DNA from: Syntrophobacterales bacterium
GTDB lineage: Bacteria > Desulfobacterota > Desulfobaccia > Desulfobaccales > 0-14-0-80-60-11
NCBI GenBank assembly: GCA_023229795.1
Contig: JALNYP010000024.1
Span: 1-56,406 of the forward strand
Length of the DNA: 56,406 nt
Direction: 5' to 3'
Below the pieces are notes generated by a model that was not told the DNA's origin, did no database searches, and saw only the letters and a list, made by a program, of their open reading frames with translations. Below are positions 1-8,493 of this stretch, one piece after another (the first letter of the stretch is position 1; each line of letters opens with the position of its first letter). The position numbers and the translations under genes are program-made.

Positions 1-294
1 CACTTCCCCCAGGCCGTATCCCAGCAGAAAGGCGAAATGCTGCGGCTGGGCCCGGGAAAAAGTCAGGGTCCCCGCCACCTTGCCCCCAAAATCGTGGAGG
101 CGGTCGGCTTCCTCTTTGCCGGTGAGTTCCTCCCGGTTGGGAGTCTTCACCGCCTGATAGTTAAGCACCGTGTTCAAGTCCACCAGCAGGGTGGTGTCCA
201 GCTCTTGCTCGGTGTTCATGGCCACCTCCTGCTGCCTGGCCGACACCGCCAGCAGGTTATGAGTGGCCAAAAAATTCCGGATCGACCGGGTCAT
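1..294 (-). CDS. phage tail structural protein, probable tail tube-like (partial, runs off window)
   Basis: Only the first 98 residues are present because the gene is cut by the left edge of the window. The start is an ATG behind a GAGGAGA ribosome binding site. The visible part contains LVDLNTVLNYQ, TGKEEADRLHDFGG and a segment ending in QPQHFAFLLGYGLG, which I associate from memory with tail tube-type proteins of phages having Mu-like heads. It lies 15 bases after the gp37-like gene, the place where tail shaft genes start in Mu-like late operons. The tail type cannot be settled from this fragment. Confidence 0.6.
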   Translation of the reverse strand, partial: MTRSIRNFLATHNLLAVSARQQEVAMNTEQELDTTLLVDLNTVLNYQAVKTPNREELTGKEEADRLHDFGGKVAGTLTFSRAQPQHFAFLLGYGLGEV

Positions 295-309
295 GATTAT
301 CTCTCCTCG

Positions 310-750
310 TCAACCCACATCCTGCACCAGCGCGGTGCCATAGTGGGCCGCGTACACGGAAAATTCCTGGTTGTTCAAGAGGGGTTCTTCCCGCATAAGA
401 TCAAGGGGCTGCAGGTCCAGCCCCAAATCCTGGTGCCACAGGGCCTGGCGCACCCCGGCCAGAATCTCGTAAACTCCGCCGGCCGCCCGCCTCCCCTCAA
501 CCTCTCCCCGCAATTGGCGCACCACCACCAGGACGGTAAACTCCAGGCTCAGGTCATACGAACCCAGGGTGACCTGGAGGCCCCGGCTCTGGCGCAACCG
601 CACCAACACCGCGGGAAAGCGCCAATCCTGCCGCGTCAAGTCGGTCAGCCAGTCCCCTTGATACGTGGCCAAGGTCTGGACCTGACCGTCCAACTCCTGC
701 CTCAAGGCAGCCACCACCGCGTCTTCCACCGTTGTCCAGAGATCGGCCAT
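310..750 (-). CDS. Mu gp37-like (DUF1834) phage protein
   Basis: A 146-residue protein starting at ATG behind an AGGAGG site. It opens with an amphipathic helix (MADLWTTVEDAVVAAL) and continues as mixed alpha/beta sequence with LSLEFTVLVVVRQL in the middle. Size, opening and position directly after the gp36-like gene fit the DUF1834/gp37 family of Mu-like phages, thought to act at the head-tail junction. No catalytic motif is visible. The family call comes from pattern and gene order, not a database search. Confidence 0.65.
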   Translation of the reverse strand: MADLWTTVEDAVVAALRQELDGQVQTLATYQGDWLTDLTRQDWRFPAVLVRLRQSRGLQVTLGSYDLSLEFTVLVVVRQLRGEVEGRRAAGGVYEILAGVRQALWHQDLGLDLQPLDLMREEPLLNNQEFSVYAAHYGTALVQDVG

Positions 751-762
751 ATCCCGGCCTCC

Positions 763-1185
763 TTACCAATCCGCCAGGGTATTTCGGGAAAACACCCGGC
801 AAGCGCTCCCGGCGTCGGCCACTTCTTTCGCCGCGGTGGGCGGCTCGCCTCCGGAGCCGACAATCACCGCCTGTCCCGCCCCCACCTGCTTCAAGAAGGC
901 CACCGCGGCGTCAAACTTCTGCTGCCGCACCGGCGGCGCGACACTGCGGCGGGAATAGAGGTGGTAAAGAGCCAGGTCCACCGACAAGGCTTTGACCTGG
1001 GCCGGCGGCGACACCAGGGGCACGATATACCGAACCCCCAGGTAGGAGTCGATTTCGGCGTCAGCTTTACTGATGGCCTCATTGATGATGAGGCTGTCGG
1101 GGACCTCCCCCGATTCCGCCGTCAATTCAGCCAGTTCTGACAGAGGCACCATCTTGAGGAGATCGTCCTCGGAACAATAAGCCAT
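763..1185 (-). CDS. Mu gp36-like (DUF1320) phage head-tail protein
   Basis: A 140-residue protein starting MAYCSEDDLL behind GAGGAAA. The features DDLLKMVPLSELAEL, then an INEAISKADAEIDSYLGVRY helix and a VDLALYHLYSRR helix are typical of DUF1320 proteins (Mu gp36), which resemble head-completion or connector proteins. It lies 12 bases upstream of the gp37-like gene in the same direction, so the two are almost certainly co-transcribed late genes. Nothing is truncated. Confidence 0.75.
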   Translation of the reverse strand: MAYCSEDDLLKMVPLSELAELTAESGEVPDSLIINEAISKADAEIDSYLGVRYIVPLVSPPAQVKALSVDLALYHLYSRRSVAPPVRQQKFDAAVAFLKQVGAGQAVIVGSGGEPPTAAKEVADAGSACRVFSRNTLADW

Positions 1186-1200
1186 AATTTCCTCACTTAA

Positions 1201-1230
1201 CCCGGTGGCACAGGCTTTCCAGCCTGTGCG
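1201..1230. repeat. intergenic palindromic repeat, family B
   Basis: An imperfect palindrome built from GGCACAGGCT and AGCCTGTGC arms around TTCC. The same unit recurs at 12561-12617 and a degenerate form lies near 11796-11840. It sits in the gap between two prophage structural genes. Confidence 0.7.
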
Positions 1231-1305
1231 GCGCAGGTCCAGTCTGCCGCTGCGTAAGCCCGATAATTTGCCTGAAGCTTTTTTTAGAGGCCTCTTGGCG
1301 CTTGA

Positions 1306-1641
1306 TCAGCTCGTCACCGCCCGCTTGATCTGCAAGAAGAAGTCCTCGCTCTTCTTGATCACCGGCCCGGCCCAGGTGCACTTGAGCTCTCCGATGTAGG
1401 TCGCCTCCGGCTGACCGGTGTCCGCGGCGCTCAGATTTACCGAGACCATACCATTGGCCGCCTGGCTCTTGTCGAACTCCTCATCGGCCTTGGCAAAAGT
1501 GTAATCCGCCTCCGACTTGTCTTTCTTCACACCCAGGAGCAAGGCCGCGCCCGCCAGATCCACCCCGGTCCCCAGGGCGTTCTTCACGGTGAAGGTAATC
1601 GTCCTGGCCTCACCCTGTTTCACCACCAGCTTATTGGTCAT
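1306..1641 (-). CDS. hypothetical phage structural protein, beta-rich
   Basis: A 111-residue protein starting MTNKLVVKQGEARTITFTVK. It alternates beta-strand-like segments and carries GVDLAGAALLLGVKKDKS, the pattern of small Ig-like phage proteins resembling BppU N-terminal baseplate domains. Its ATG overlaps the end of the preceding 55-residue gene by 11 bases, and a GGAG lies about nine bases upstream, so translation is probably coupled. The exact role, baseplate or fibre attachment, is not shown by the sequence. Confidence 0.55.
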   Translation of the reverse strand: MTNKLVVKQGEARTITFTVKNALGTGVDLAGAALLLGVKKDKSEADYTFAKADEEFDKSQAANGMVSVNLSAADTGQPEATYIGELKCTWAGPVIKKSEDFFLQIKRAVTS

Positions 1642-1798
1642 CTCTTAGCTCCACGCTGATCACGGCGTTTTCCAGTTCCAATGCTAGAGGCGCATCGGCC
1701 GCCACTTTAATTTCCATCTCCGTTATGACCTGGGTGGCGCCTCCGCTTACTTCGGACAGCAGGCCCCAGGACGCCAACGCCTTCGGGTTTATAGCCAT
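1631..1798 (-). CDS. small phage protein, 55 residues
   Basis: A short gene encoding MAINPKALASWGLLSE followed by a beta-like segment and ending ELRDDQ. It starts at ATG behind AAAGGAG, overlaps the end of the preceding 264-residue gene by ten bases and overlaps the start of the next gene by eleven. Overlap at both ends and a good ribosome site make it a real member of the late operon. I do not recognise a family. Confidence 0.6.
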   Translation of the reverse strand: MAINPKALASWGLLSEVSGGATQVITEMEIKVAADAPLALELENAVISVELRDDQ

Positions 1799-2583
1799 GT
1801 GGGTTCACTCCTTTCCGTGCTAACCCCGTTGTCCGTGTTGCTCCCCTGCGCCGCGGGGGTGACGCCGTCGGTCTTGTAGGCCGTAAAGGCCCCGCTCGCA
1901 TCATTAATCACCAGCCGGTTGCAGATAACCCAGAAGAGCTTCCGCACCAAATCCGCCAGGGAGTTGGCCCGAAAGCTCAGACTGTCCGACAGGTCTCCGC
2001 CCAAAATTTCTCCTATGGTAAGGTCGTTCAGGGCCGCAATGGCCGCCAGAACCGCGGTTTTGTCGGCCATCGCCTCATCCCGGGTCGGCGGGTCATAGGA
2101 GTTCAGGACCGCCAGGACATGGACCTCCAGCCCGGCCTCCAGGGCCAGCGGCGCCACCGCCGCGTCCAACTCCGCCTTGGTAGGCGGGTCATACGCAGCC
2201 AGGGCGTCCGCCGCATGGCCCTGGACATTGCTCTCACTCGCGGGGTCGGACGGCAAATTATCGGTCCTGGCCTTGATCGCGGCTACATTTCCGCCGCTCT
2301 CGGGGGCCCGCGTACTTACCGCCGCGTCAAGGCTAGCGTCGTTGGGGGTGAGCTGCATCACTTTATAGCGGTAGGGATCGGCCAGAACCGATCCACCATC
2401 CACTCTGACCACCAAAGCCTCGGGAGGAGTCGCGGTGAATTTGTAGAACCCGCCCCCGATTTCGGTTATTGTCGGAGGAGAGGTGGCATCAGATCCATCC
2501 CCAACCTTCTTATAGACGGTGATTGCAGGGGTGAGTCCGGTTTTTGGACTGCCGCCATCGCTAAAATAGAGAACGTAGATCAT
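1789..2583 (-). CDS. phage structural/fibre-associated protein
   Basis: A 264-residue protein. Residues 1-75 look like a beta-sandwich (VLYFSDGGSPKTGLTPAITV and EIGGGFYKFTATPPEALVVRV), followed by an Ala/Asp-rich linker containing the repeated phrase YDPPT(K/R). The C-terminal part (residues 185-230) is helical. It begins with an ATGA overlap with the 638-residue adhesion-like gene, so the two are coupled and probably assemble together. Similar N-terminal domains occur in phage tail fibre and appendage proteins, but no specific family is recognised. Confidence 0.5.
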   Translation of the reverse strand: MIYVLYFSDGGSPKTGLTPAITVYKKVGDGSDATSPPTITEIGGGFYKFTATPPEALVVRVDGGSVLADPYRYKVMQLTPNDASLDAAVSTRAPESGGNVAAIKARTDNLPSDPASESNVQGHAADALAAYDPPTKAELDAAVAPLALEAGLEVHVLAVLNSYDPPTRDEAMADKTAVLAAIAALNDLTIGEILGGDLSDSLSFRANSLADLVRKLFWVICNRLVINDASGAFTAYKTDGVTPAAQGSNTDNGVSTERSEPTWL

Positions 2584-4496
2584 ACTATCGCCTCCATGAC
2601 TCCCATCGGCAGGAGACCGGCATCAGCCGGGAGGGTGTTAAGACGTTGCAGGGCGATCTCCAAGTCCATCTTACGATCGACGCTGATAGAATTATGATAG
2701 AGTTGATACCCCGTTTTGGTAATAGTGAGGGTGTGCGGCGTCCGCATCTGCCTGGCGAGATACCCCGCAGTCACCAGGTCGTTTTCATAGCCACCCCGAA
2801 ACGAGGAAATTCCACTTATCGCCAACTCCTTCATGGTAATGGCTTCCGTAAATAAGGCTTCGCCATCGGCTCCAGTAGTTAAAGACGCCAACTGCTTCAA
2901 AACCCTTTGACTTGCATAACTATTAACTCCAGTAGCTCTTTTGGTTGTTCCACCATAACCTCGAACTACAGTCAAAATATTGCCATTTATGCTTTGCACC
3001 TGCAATAACTCTCCGTAGGTTTCCAGGCGGATAATATCACCGGCACTAAATAAAGCCCCGTTAGATACGGTCAAAGTGCTGGTAACATCTGTGTTGTTCA
3101 GAGCAGTTGAATAAGTAGCCCCGGACGCCACCCAAATGTCAGAATTTCCAGGGGCATCTCTAAATGTTACTACAGCCCCGTTTATGGGATTACCAGCATC
3201 ATCGACTACTTTAAGGGCTATAGTAACCTGTCTTATTAACGTATTGTCAGCATAACTTACATTCGGAGCATACAACTTGAAATAAGGCTGATTATCAGTT
3301 TGGCCCTGGCTCTGCCAAACGCCATTGACTTCAGCCCCTCCCTTGCAGGTGCCCCAACAAATATCACAACCGGCAGAAGTACATACGGGGTTGGTCAGGA
3401 GATAGTTGTGGATATACCGGCAACTGAATCCCTCCGAGGCCAATCGCAGCCTTATGGTTGTATTGAGCGGCGTAGAACCGTAAACTGCAAGAGACTCAAG
3501 CAACGGATTCGTGGCAGTTAGGGCGTTAACTGACATCCCCGACATTGTTCCAAGACCAAGTATGCACTCGGTGAAGTTTGGATAGAAGTTAATCCCAGGT
3601 CCTACCTGGGCTGACCTGTAACCTCCCAAATCACTTTGTGGATTCAATGGCCTGGAAATGAGGAACCTGGCAAAGCTATTAGCTGCACCATTCAAATAAC
3701 GCCTACACATGAAATATGCTGTAAAAGTGTTTCCGTTATTAGTGTACGGTATGTAATAGGGCGAATATGACAATATGTAAGGCATATATTGTCCGGTCAA
3801 ACCACCCATTTCAAATTGGCAGTTAATGTTTATATAGGTTTGTCCAAGAACAGTTATCAACATTCCTTTCAGTCTAAATGTACAAAACCTGATATAAAGA
3901 TGAGCATAAAAGACATAGGCAAGTTCATCTTTCCAGACCTGAGCCGTTGCCATCTTCATACCTGGAGTTGCTATAATGTCGGCGGCTCCCCAACCACCAG
4001 CCACCGAAGCGTTGTAAATATCCCATGGGGTAATTACATCGGATACGGAATCCCCATAACACTCTATTACCGGAATCGCCTGAGAAAAATCGAGGTTGGG
4101 GGAATTAAACCGCACATTGAGGCTTGCACCGCCATCGTCGACCAACGCAGTTTGAGTAGTGGCGTAGGGATATCCAGCCCAGGCTTGCCCGTTTAAATTC
4201 AAAGTATTACCTGGTCCATCCACCGGATAACTGCCGCTGACAGTGGTGCGTTGTAAAATATAGCCCGAAGCATCGTTAGTGGCGTCCCAGGTCAAGGCCA
4301 CTGTTTTGTTGGTGGCATCAGGAGTGGCCTCAACCTCTGCTGACGGCAAGGAGAAAGCTACGCCGTTCCCATAAGCCCTTATTGCTATGACCCGGTAGTA
4401 ATAAGTAGTGCCCAGGGTAAGTACTCCCCCGGCCTGCAAAGTTGGCGTCAGGCCGGTGGGAGTTGCCACGGTTATGCAGTCAATGTGTTTGGCCAT
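2580..4496 (-). CDS. large phage adhesion/tail fibre-like protein with fibronectin-like N-terminus
   Basis: A 638-residue protein starting at ATG behind GAGG. Residues 5-115 look like a fibronectin type III module (TYYYRVIAIRAYG, ALTWDATNDASGYILQR). A unique Asn/Tyr/Ser-rich centre (about 120-400) includes a Cys-rich CTSAGCDICWGTCKGG motif. A C-terminal Ig-like part follows (DDAGNPINGAVVTFRDAPGN). The middle of the gene is clearly more AT-rich than the flanking capsid genes, as expected for receptor-binding genes that are swapped horizontally. It could also be a decoration or tail-spike protein. No enzymatic motif is visible. Confidence 0.5.
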   Translation of the reverse strand: MAKHIDCITVATPTGLTPTLQAGGVLTLGTTYYYRVIAIRAYGNGVAFSLPSAEVEATPDATNKTVALTWDATNDASGYILQRTTVSGSYPVDGPGNTLNLNGQAWAGYPYATTQTALVDDGGASLNVRFNSPNLDFSQAIPVIECYGDSVSDVITPWDIYNASVAGGWGAADIIATPGMKMATAQVWKDELAYVFYAHLYIRFCTFRLKGMLITVLGQTYININCQFEMGGLTGQYMPYILSYSPYYIPYTNNGNTFTAYFMCRRYLNGAANSFARFLISRPLNPQSDLGGYRSAQVGPGINFYPNFTECILGLGTMSGMSVNALTATNPLLESLAVYGSTPLNTTIRLRLASEGFSCRYIHNYLLTNPVCTSAGCDICWGTCKGGAEVNGVWQSQGQTDNQPYFKLYAPNVSYADNTLIRQVTIALKVVDDAGNPINGAVVTFRDAPGNSDIWVASGATYSTALNNTDVTSTLTVSNGALFSAGDIIRLETYGELLQVQSINGNILTVVRGYGGTTKRATGVNSYASQRVLKQLASLTTGADGEALFTEAITMKELAISGISSFRGGYENDLVTAGYLARQMRTPHTLTITKTGYQLYHNSISVDRKMDLEIALQRLNTLPADAGLLPMGVMEAIV

Positions 4497-4697
4497 AAGA
4501 ACCTCGATCGATTAACCACCCACACGCGCCAGGCGCATTTGTGGTCAGGCAATCCGGCGACAAGGGAAATTACCTTCTATAAGTTTCTAACCAGGCAATC
4601 TCTAATCCTGGTTTCGCCCGGGGCCTGGATGTTGATCACCACGGCTATCCATGGTGACCATTCGCATGTCCCCGGCCCCCTGGTTCATCCGGCCTAT

Positions 4698-5036
4698 TTA
4701 ATAAAAATACGTCACCCTTAACACCGCATCCGTATCACCGTTGCGGATGGCCCGGAATTGCTGGATGGCCTGGGTGCCGGTGAGCACCAGCGTGTCGCCG
4801 CTGGTCAGATAATGCCCGCTGCTGGCGCCGGGCAGCCCGCCGTCAATGCGGAAGCGGAGGTCGCCATTTTCCGAGGACACCAGGGCCGCCCGGGCCGCCA
4901 TGCGCGCATAGGCTCCGGTGGTCGGCATAATCTTCGCACTCGACAGGGCCATGGCGCTGGCCCCCACCGTCACTTCTTCGTAATCCCCCGGTATCCGGTT
5001 GTAAGTCTCTATGGTAAAGCCGCCAAACCAGGCCAT
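4698..5036 (-). CDS. hypothetical phage structural protein
   Basis: A 112-residue protein starting MAWFGGFTIETYNRIPGDYEEV behind AAGGAGA. It is rich in Gly, Ala and beta-branched residues and has RFRIDGGLPGASSGHYL, which suggests a small beta-sandwich of a head or fibre accessory protein. It lies downstream of the major capsid gene, separated by a short palindromic repeat. The roughly 200 bases beyond its end (4497-4697) hold no gene I can support. Function unknown. Confidence 0.5.
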   Translation of the reverse strand: MAWFGGFTIETYNRIPGDYEEVTVGASAMALSSAKIMPTTGAYARMAARAALVSSENGDLRFRIDGGLPGASSGHYLTSGDTLVLTGTQAIQQFRAIRNGDTDAVLRVTYFY

Positions 5037-5094
5037 GATCGCTCTCCTTGTCTCTGCAACCAGGGAAGACGGCGGTGCGGCCGCCTTCCCGGTA

Positions 5095-5122
5095 GGTAGG
5101 GCGGGCGTCCCCGCCCGCCGTC
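5095..5122. repeat. intergenic palindromic repeat, family A
   Basis: The unit GTAGGGCGGGCGTCCCCGCC continues as a GC-rich palindrome. Related copies lie at 16594-16620, 23326-23362, 31391-31420 and 54237-54289, nearly always just after a stop codon. It could act as a weak hairpin between the capsid gene and the gene downstream of it. Confidence 0.7.
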
Positions 5123-5126
5123 TATT

Positions 5127-6023
5127 TTAGGCCAACTCGGGCACCACCAGGAGGTCCGCCGTGCCTTGCCAGACATTAGTCTTGGCGGCGCCGCTCACGG
5201 GGTCGCCGATAATGAACTGGGCCTGCAGAATCTCCCGGGCCTGGGCCTCCAGAGACGGGGGCACCAGCAGGAGATTGGGCTTGATGCCCAGGGGCCGGCC
5301 TTCGGCGCTGCCGGTGGACATCATGGCGGCCCGGGCGGTGGCGTAGTTGGTGTCGTTCAGGGTTTCCTTGCAGGCATAGGCCATTTGCCACAGGCCATAG
5401 GCCGCGGCGCCGCGGTAATCCACCCCGTAGCGCATTTTCTTCCGCATGAAGGCGTGCTCGTCATCCTGACGGTCCATCCGCACCAACTGCACTTCCCGGC
5501 GCAACTGGAAGATGAACGGCTTGATGGCCCGGCTGGCGTCCAACAGGTACCAGCCGGTGCCGGTGCCGCCGCCGAAGTTCGAGACCGTGCCCTCGCCCAC
5601 CGGATGGGTGGTCGAGAAAAAGTTCTGGCCGTCATAGCACGGGGTGGTGAAGCCTGCGGCCAGCAGGCCCGCGATCAACTTCTCCGGGTGGGTCCGGGCC
5701 TCCTGGGCCAGGGCCGCCACGATGGGATTGTAGAATCCCAACTGATCGTCTTCGATATCGTTGCGGTCCACTTCAATGGTGGCTTCCCAGTCCTTGGTTT
5801 CCACCTGAAAGGCCTTGGGCTCGAGCGAGCTGATCTGCCGGTCGCCGATCCATTCCCGGACCATGGGGAAATCCAGGAGAAACTTGTAGTCCATGATCCG
5901 GGTGTTGGCCGGCACCGTCATGGCCACCCGCTCATGCCAGGTCTGGGTCTCCTGGAAAGCGGCGTTGAACACCGCGGTAAATCCCGTATACAGCCGGGCC
6001 AAACTTTCCACATTGATGATCAT
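5127..6023 (-). CDS. Mu gpT-like major capsid protein
   Basis: A 298-residue protein starting MIINVESLARLYTGF behind GGAGGAAA. It carries landmarks of the Mu gpT family: FQETQTWHERVAMTVPA, the REWIGDRQISSLE segment, the VDRNDIEDDQLGFY motif and a late DGQNFFSTTHPVG segment. The length matches Mu gpT (about 300 residues). It is placed after protease/scaffold and decoration genes, the standard Mu-like head module order. This is the best marker that the block is a Mu-type head cluster and not a lambda-type one. Confidence 0.88.
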   Translation of the reverse strand: MIINVESLARLYTGFTAVFNAAFQETQTWHERVAMTVPANTRIMDYKFLLDFPMVREWIGDRQISSLEPKAFQVETKDWEATIEVDRNDIEDDQLGFYNPIVAALAQEARTHPEKLIAGLLAAGFTTPCYDGQNFFSTTHPVGEGTVSNFGGGTGTGWYLLDASRAIKPFIFQLRREVQLVRMDRQDDEHAFMRKKMRYGVDYRGAAAYGLWQMAYACKETLNDTNYATARAAMMSTGSAEGRPLGIKPNLLLVPPSLEAQAREILQAQFIIGDPVSGAAKTNVWQGTADLLVVPELA

Positions 6024-6038
6024 GCGTGATTTCCTCCG

Positions 6039-6445
6039 TTACCTGGCGATGTCGATCCAGCCCTTGGTGGCCGAGACATATTTGACCAACTGGCCCACTT
6101 TGATGTCATTGACGGGGCCCTCGGCGTCGTCGAAGGTGTGGTCATCCGCGGCGTACATGGGACCTCCCACCATGGTGGCGTCGATGGACGCGGCGTCGAA
6201 CTCGAAGACCCCGGTGCGCCGCACCCTCACCGCAGCAATGCCGTCAGCGCCGTTGCTGTTGTCCACCTGCTCCATGGCACCCCGACGAACCGATAGCCGC
6301 TGGCGTCCGCCGCCGGCATGGCAAAGCCCGCGGCATTGACGCATACCAGGGAGCCGGCGTAAATTTTGGTGTTCGCTGCCACCGGGTATTCCACCTCGAT
6401 ACCTTCCCGGTAGGGCGTAGCCCGGTCCCGCGTTAAAGCTGACAT
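6039..6445 (-). pseudogene. phage capsid decoration-type protein (DUF2190-like) split by a one-base frameshift
   Basis: The first part, in one frame from the ATG at 6445, reads MSALTRDRATPYREGIE, VEYPVAANTKIYAGSLVCVN and YRFVGV. The natural continuation AMEQVDNSNGADGI, VRVRRTGVFEFDAA to the end GWIDIAR lies in another frame. The switch falls at about 6276-6284, where one G appears to be missing between GGGGTG and CCATGGAG. Joined, the two parts give a protein of about 135 residues with the usual decoration/cement pattern, next to the capsid gene. It may be a true mutation in a decaying prophage or a sequencing error in a GC-rich run. Confidence 0.75.
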
Positions 6446-6491
6446 ATCCTTCTACCTCCACTTGTATTGGGTTCTGACCTCGAACTTTCCT

Positions 6492-7544
6492 TTAGCGCGC
6501 CGCGGCGCCGATCTGAGCCTTAGCCGCCAGGTACGCCTCCGGTGAGACTTTCAGGGACCGGCAAACCGCCAGTTCCTCCGGGAGCATGCCGCTCTCGGCC
6601 TGGCGGTCTTCCTTGAGGAGATGCAATTCCTCTCCCGTGGGCACCAGTTTCGGGGCCCGGGACACAAAGGTCTGAAAGCCTTCCGGGTCCCGGCGGTAAT
6701 ATTCCAGGGCCCAGTCCCGTTGGGCCGGGCTGACTTTGCCGGCCTTCAAGGCTTCTGCCACCGCCCGGTCGGCCGTCGCGGCCGCCAGACTGGCCTTGAG
6801 GGCCTGCAATTCGGCCTCGGCCTTGGTTAAGCGCGCCGCCCCGGCCTTCAGAGCCTCCACCGCCCCCTTCAACTGGGCCACGGAAACTTCGGCCGGCATC
6901 GACAGGGTCGCGGCCAGGTCCCGGAACGCTTCCAGCGCCTTGCCGCATACCGCGCCGGCCTCCTCCTCGGGCTTCAACCCCATCAGCCGTTTCAGTTGTT
7001 CCACCATAGTTGCCTTCTCCTTTCCTGAATCCATCTCCAGCGCCTGAGCCCGCACCGCCGCCTCATCCGGCTGCCGGGGCGGAAGCAAGGCAGGTTCGCC
7101 CCCCCACCTGGCCACCAGGGGCGCCAGATTTTTGATGGCCGGCACGTTGGTCAGGCCCACGTGCATCAGGGCGATGGGTTTCCGGGTTTCGGGGTCCAGC
7201 CGCAAGACGGGAGAGAAGTAGCGATATTCCCGCTGCAGCAAGTACTCCTGGGCTTGCCGGGTCCAGTCCACCCGGGCCCAGAGGCCGTCCGGCCGGGCCT
7301 CCAGGCCCTTGATCCAGCCCGCCGCGGGAGCCCGTTCCCCTTGCAGGGATTGATGCTCATAGTCGATCACCAGATCCACGCCCCGGGAGCGAAACTCCGC
7401 CGCCATGGACGCTAAAGATGCTTCATCCACTACGAACGGTTCCCGGTGGTCCGACAACTCCACCCGCCCCAGCGGCAGCATCCTGATCCACTCCGGCAGA
7501 GCCGCGGTTTGGTTCCGGCTCGTCTCGTTCGGCGTCATCGTCAT
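6492..7544 (-). CDS. Mu gpI-like head maturation protease/scaffold
   Basis: A 350-residue protein. Residues 15-150 carry the gpI protease pattern: LPLGRVELSDHREPFVVDE, GVDLVIDYEHQSLQG, then AAGWIKGLE and YRYFSPVLRLD. The second half (about 180-350) is highly charged and helical, with an Ala/Leu/Lys-rich coiled coil (AELQALKASLAAATADRAV) typical of an internal scaffold. In Mu the protein cleaves itself and guides capsid assembly. Here it lies immediately upstream of the decoration and gpT genes. The start is ATG behind AGGAAGG. Confidence 0.85.
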   Translation of the reverse strand: MTMTPNETSRNQTAALPEWIRMLPLGRVELSDHREPFVVDEASLASMAAEFRSRGVDLVIDYEHQSLQGERAPAAGWIKGLEARPDGLWARVDWTRQAQEYLLQREYRYFSPVLRLDPETRKPIALMHVGLTNVPAIKNLAPLVARWGGEPALLPPRQPDEAAVRAQALEMDSGKEKATMVEQLKRLMGLKPEEEAGAVCGKALEAFRDLAATLSMPAEVSVAQLKGAVEALKAGAARLTKAEAELQALKASLAAATADRAVAEALKAGKVSPAQRDWALEYYRRDPEGFQTFVSRAPKLVPTGEELHLLKEDRQAESGMLPEELAVCRSLKVSPEAYLAAKAQIGAAAR

Positions 7545-7576
7545 CCTTCCTCATTTCGTGGTTTACAGGTCACGCC

Positions 7577-7696
7577 TCAGTCTCCGCACCAGCGGACGAC
7601 CCCCATCAGGCCCAGGAGGACTGCGAACATGCCGATCATGAGCCACTTGGCCCAGCGGCCCTGCTTGGCCGCATCAAAGATTACCCGGGGAGCCAT
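7577..7696 (-). CDS. small single-pass membrane protein in prophage, 39 residues
   Basis: A short gene encoding MAPRVIFDAAKQGRWAKW, a hydrophobic stretch (LMIGMFAVLLGLMGVV) and a short charged tail RWCGD. Its ATG overlaps the TGA of the C1-peptidase gene (TGATG), so translation is coupled. One transmembrane helix and the position next to a hydrolase gene would fit a holin or lysis accessory role, but size and sequence alone cannot prove this. Confidence 0.55.
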   Translation of the reverse strand: MAPRVIFDAAKQGRWAKWLMIGMFAVLLGLMGVVRWCGD

Positions 7697-8493
7697 CAGC
7701 CGAATTCCTGCTCATCCGGATGTTTGGCCGAAATCAAGGCCCAGAAGTCGTCACAGAGGCCTTGCTCGAAATAGCCGTAGGGCAGCCAGCCTTTCCCCTG
7801 ATCGCCCCAATCTCCCCAGCTATTGATAAACCCGAGAGCGCCGGGGGGATCGTCCCAATAAGCCGAGGTTTTCAGGTTGGAATAGGCGCAAGTATAAACC
7901 GCATGTCCACCCAGCGGCTTATCCGCGGCTTTGGGTAAAGGCACCCAGCCGTCTTCCTTGACCTGGTCAATGGCCGAAAACACCGTGAACCCGAAGACCA
8001 CCGGGAAGCCGGCCCGGATGTACGCCTTGATCTCGGTCAGGTTTTTCAGTCTGACATAGCGCAAGGCCGCAAAATTCTGGGCATATCCCGAGGCCACGAA
8101 ATCGGGCGGCGCGTCGAAGGTTTCGACCTTGTAGGGCCACAGGCCTTCCGGGGGAGCCCCCAGCCGCACCAGGGCCCGCATGCCGTCCCGGATATAGGCC
8201 CCGGAATCCCCGGTAAATCCGCCCAAGCGCCTCGAAGCCTTATAGAGGTAGAGCCGCGAGATGGGCGTATAGATCCCGGTGGTCTTGAGGCCGTCAAATT
8301 CATAGGCGCCGGCTATGCCGTGGGCCACGCAGGAATTCAGATCGGCCTGGTCTTTGATGGGAGGCAGCCAATGGTAGAAATCCACCTCCGGCAATTCCTT
8401 GGAGGCCATCACCCGGCCCGCTGCCTCGGGAATATCCCCGTGGGCCAAATCCCTGGGGTCGGCATGCTCCTTGCGCCACCCGAGACCTTTCAC
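7696..8493 (-). CDS. papain-like (C1 family) cysteine peptidase in prophage
   Basis: A 265-residue protein. The GTG start at 8493 forms a GTGA overlap with the upstream lipoprotein gene and gives the usual C1-type opening VKGLGWRKEHADPRD. The catalytic set is visible: Gln and Cys in KDQADLNSCVAHGIAGAYEF, His in LGGHAVYTCAY and Asn in FINSWGDWGDQGKGW. There is no signal peptide. Such peptidases occur in some Desulfobacterota, but this one sits inside the phage late operon between portal and protease genes, with a lipoprotein and a one-helix protein on either side, so it may be the lysis or ejection hydrolase. The substrate is unknown. Confidence 0.8.
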   Translation of the reverse strand: MKGLGWRKEHADPRDLAHGDIPEAAGRVMASKELPEVDFYHWLPPIKDQADLNSCVAHGIAGAYEFDGLKTTGIYTPISRLYLYKASRRLGGFTGDSGAYIRDGMRALVRLGAPPEGLWPYKVETFDAPPDFVASGYAQNFAALRYVRLKNLTEIKAYIRAGFPVVFGFTVFSAIDQVKEDGWVPLPKAADKPLGGHAVYTCAYSNLKTSAYWDDPPGALGFINSWGDWGDQGKGWLPYGYFEQGLCDDFWALISAKHPDEQEFG

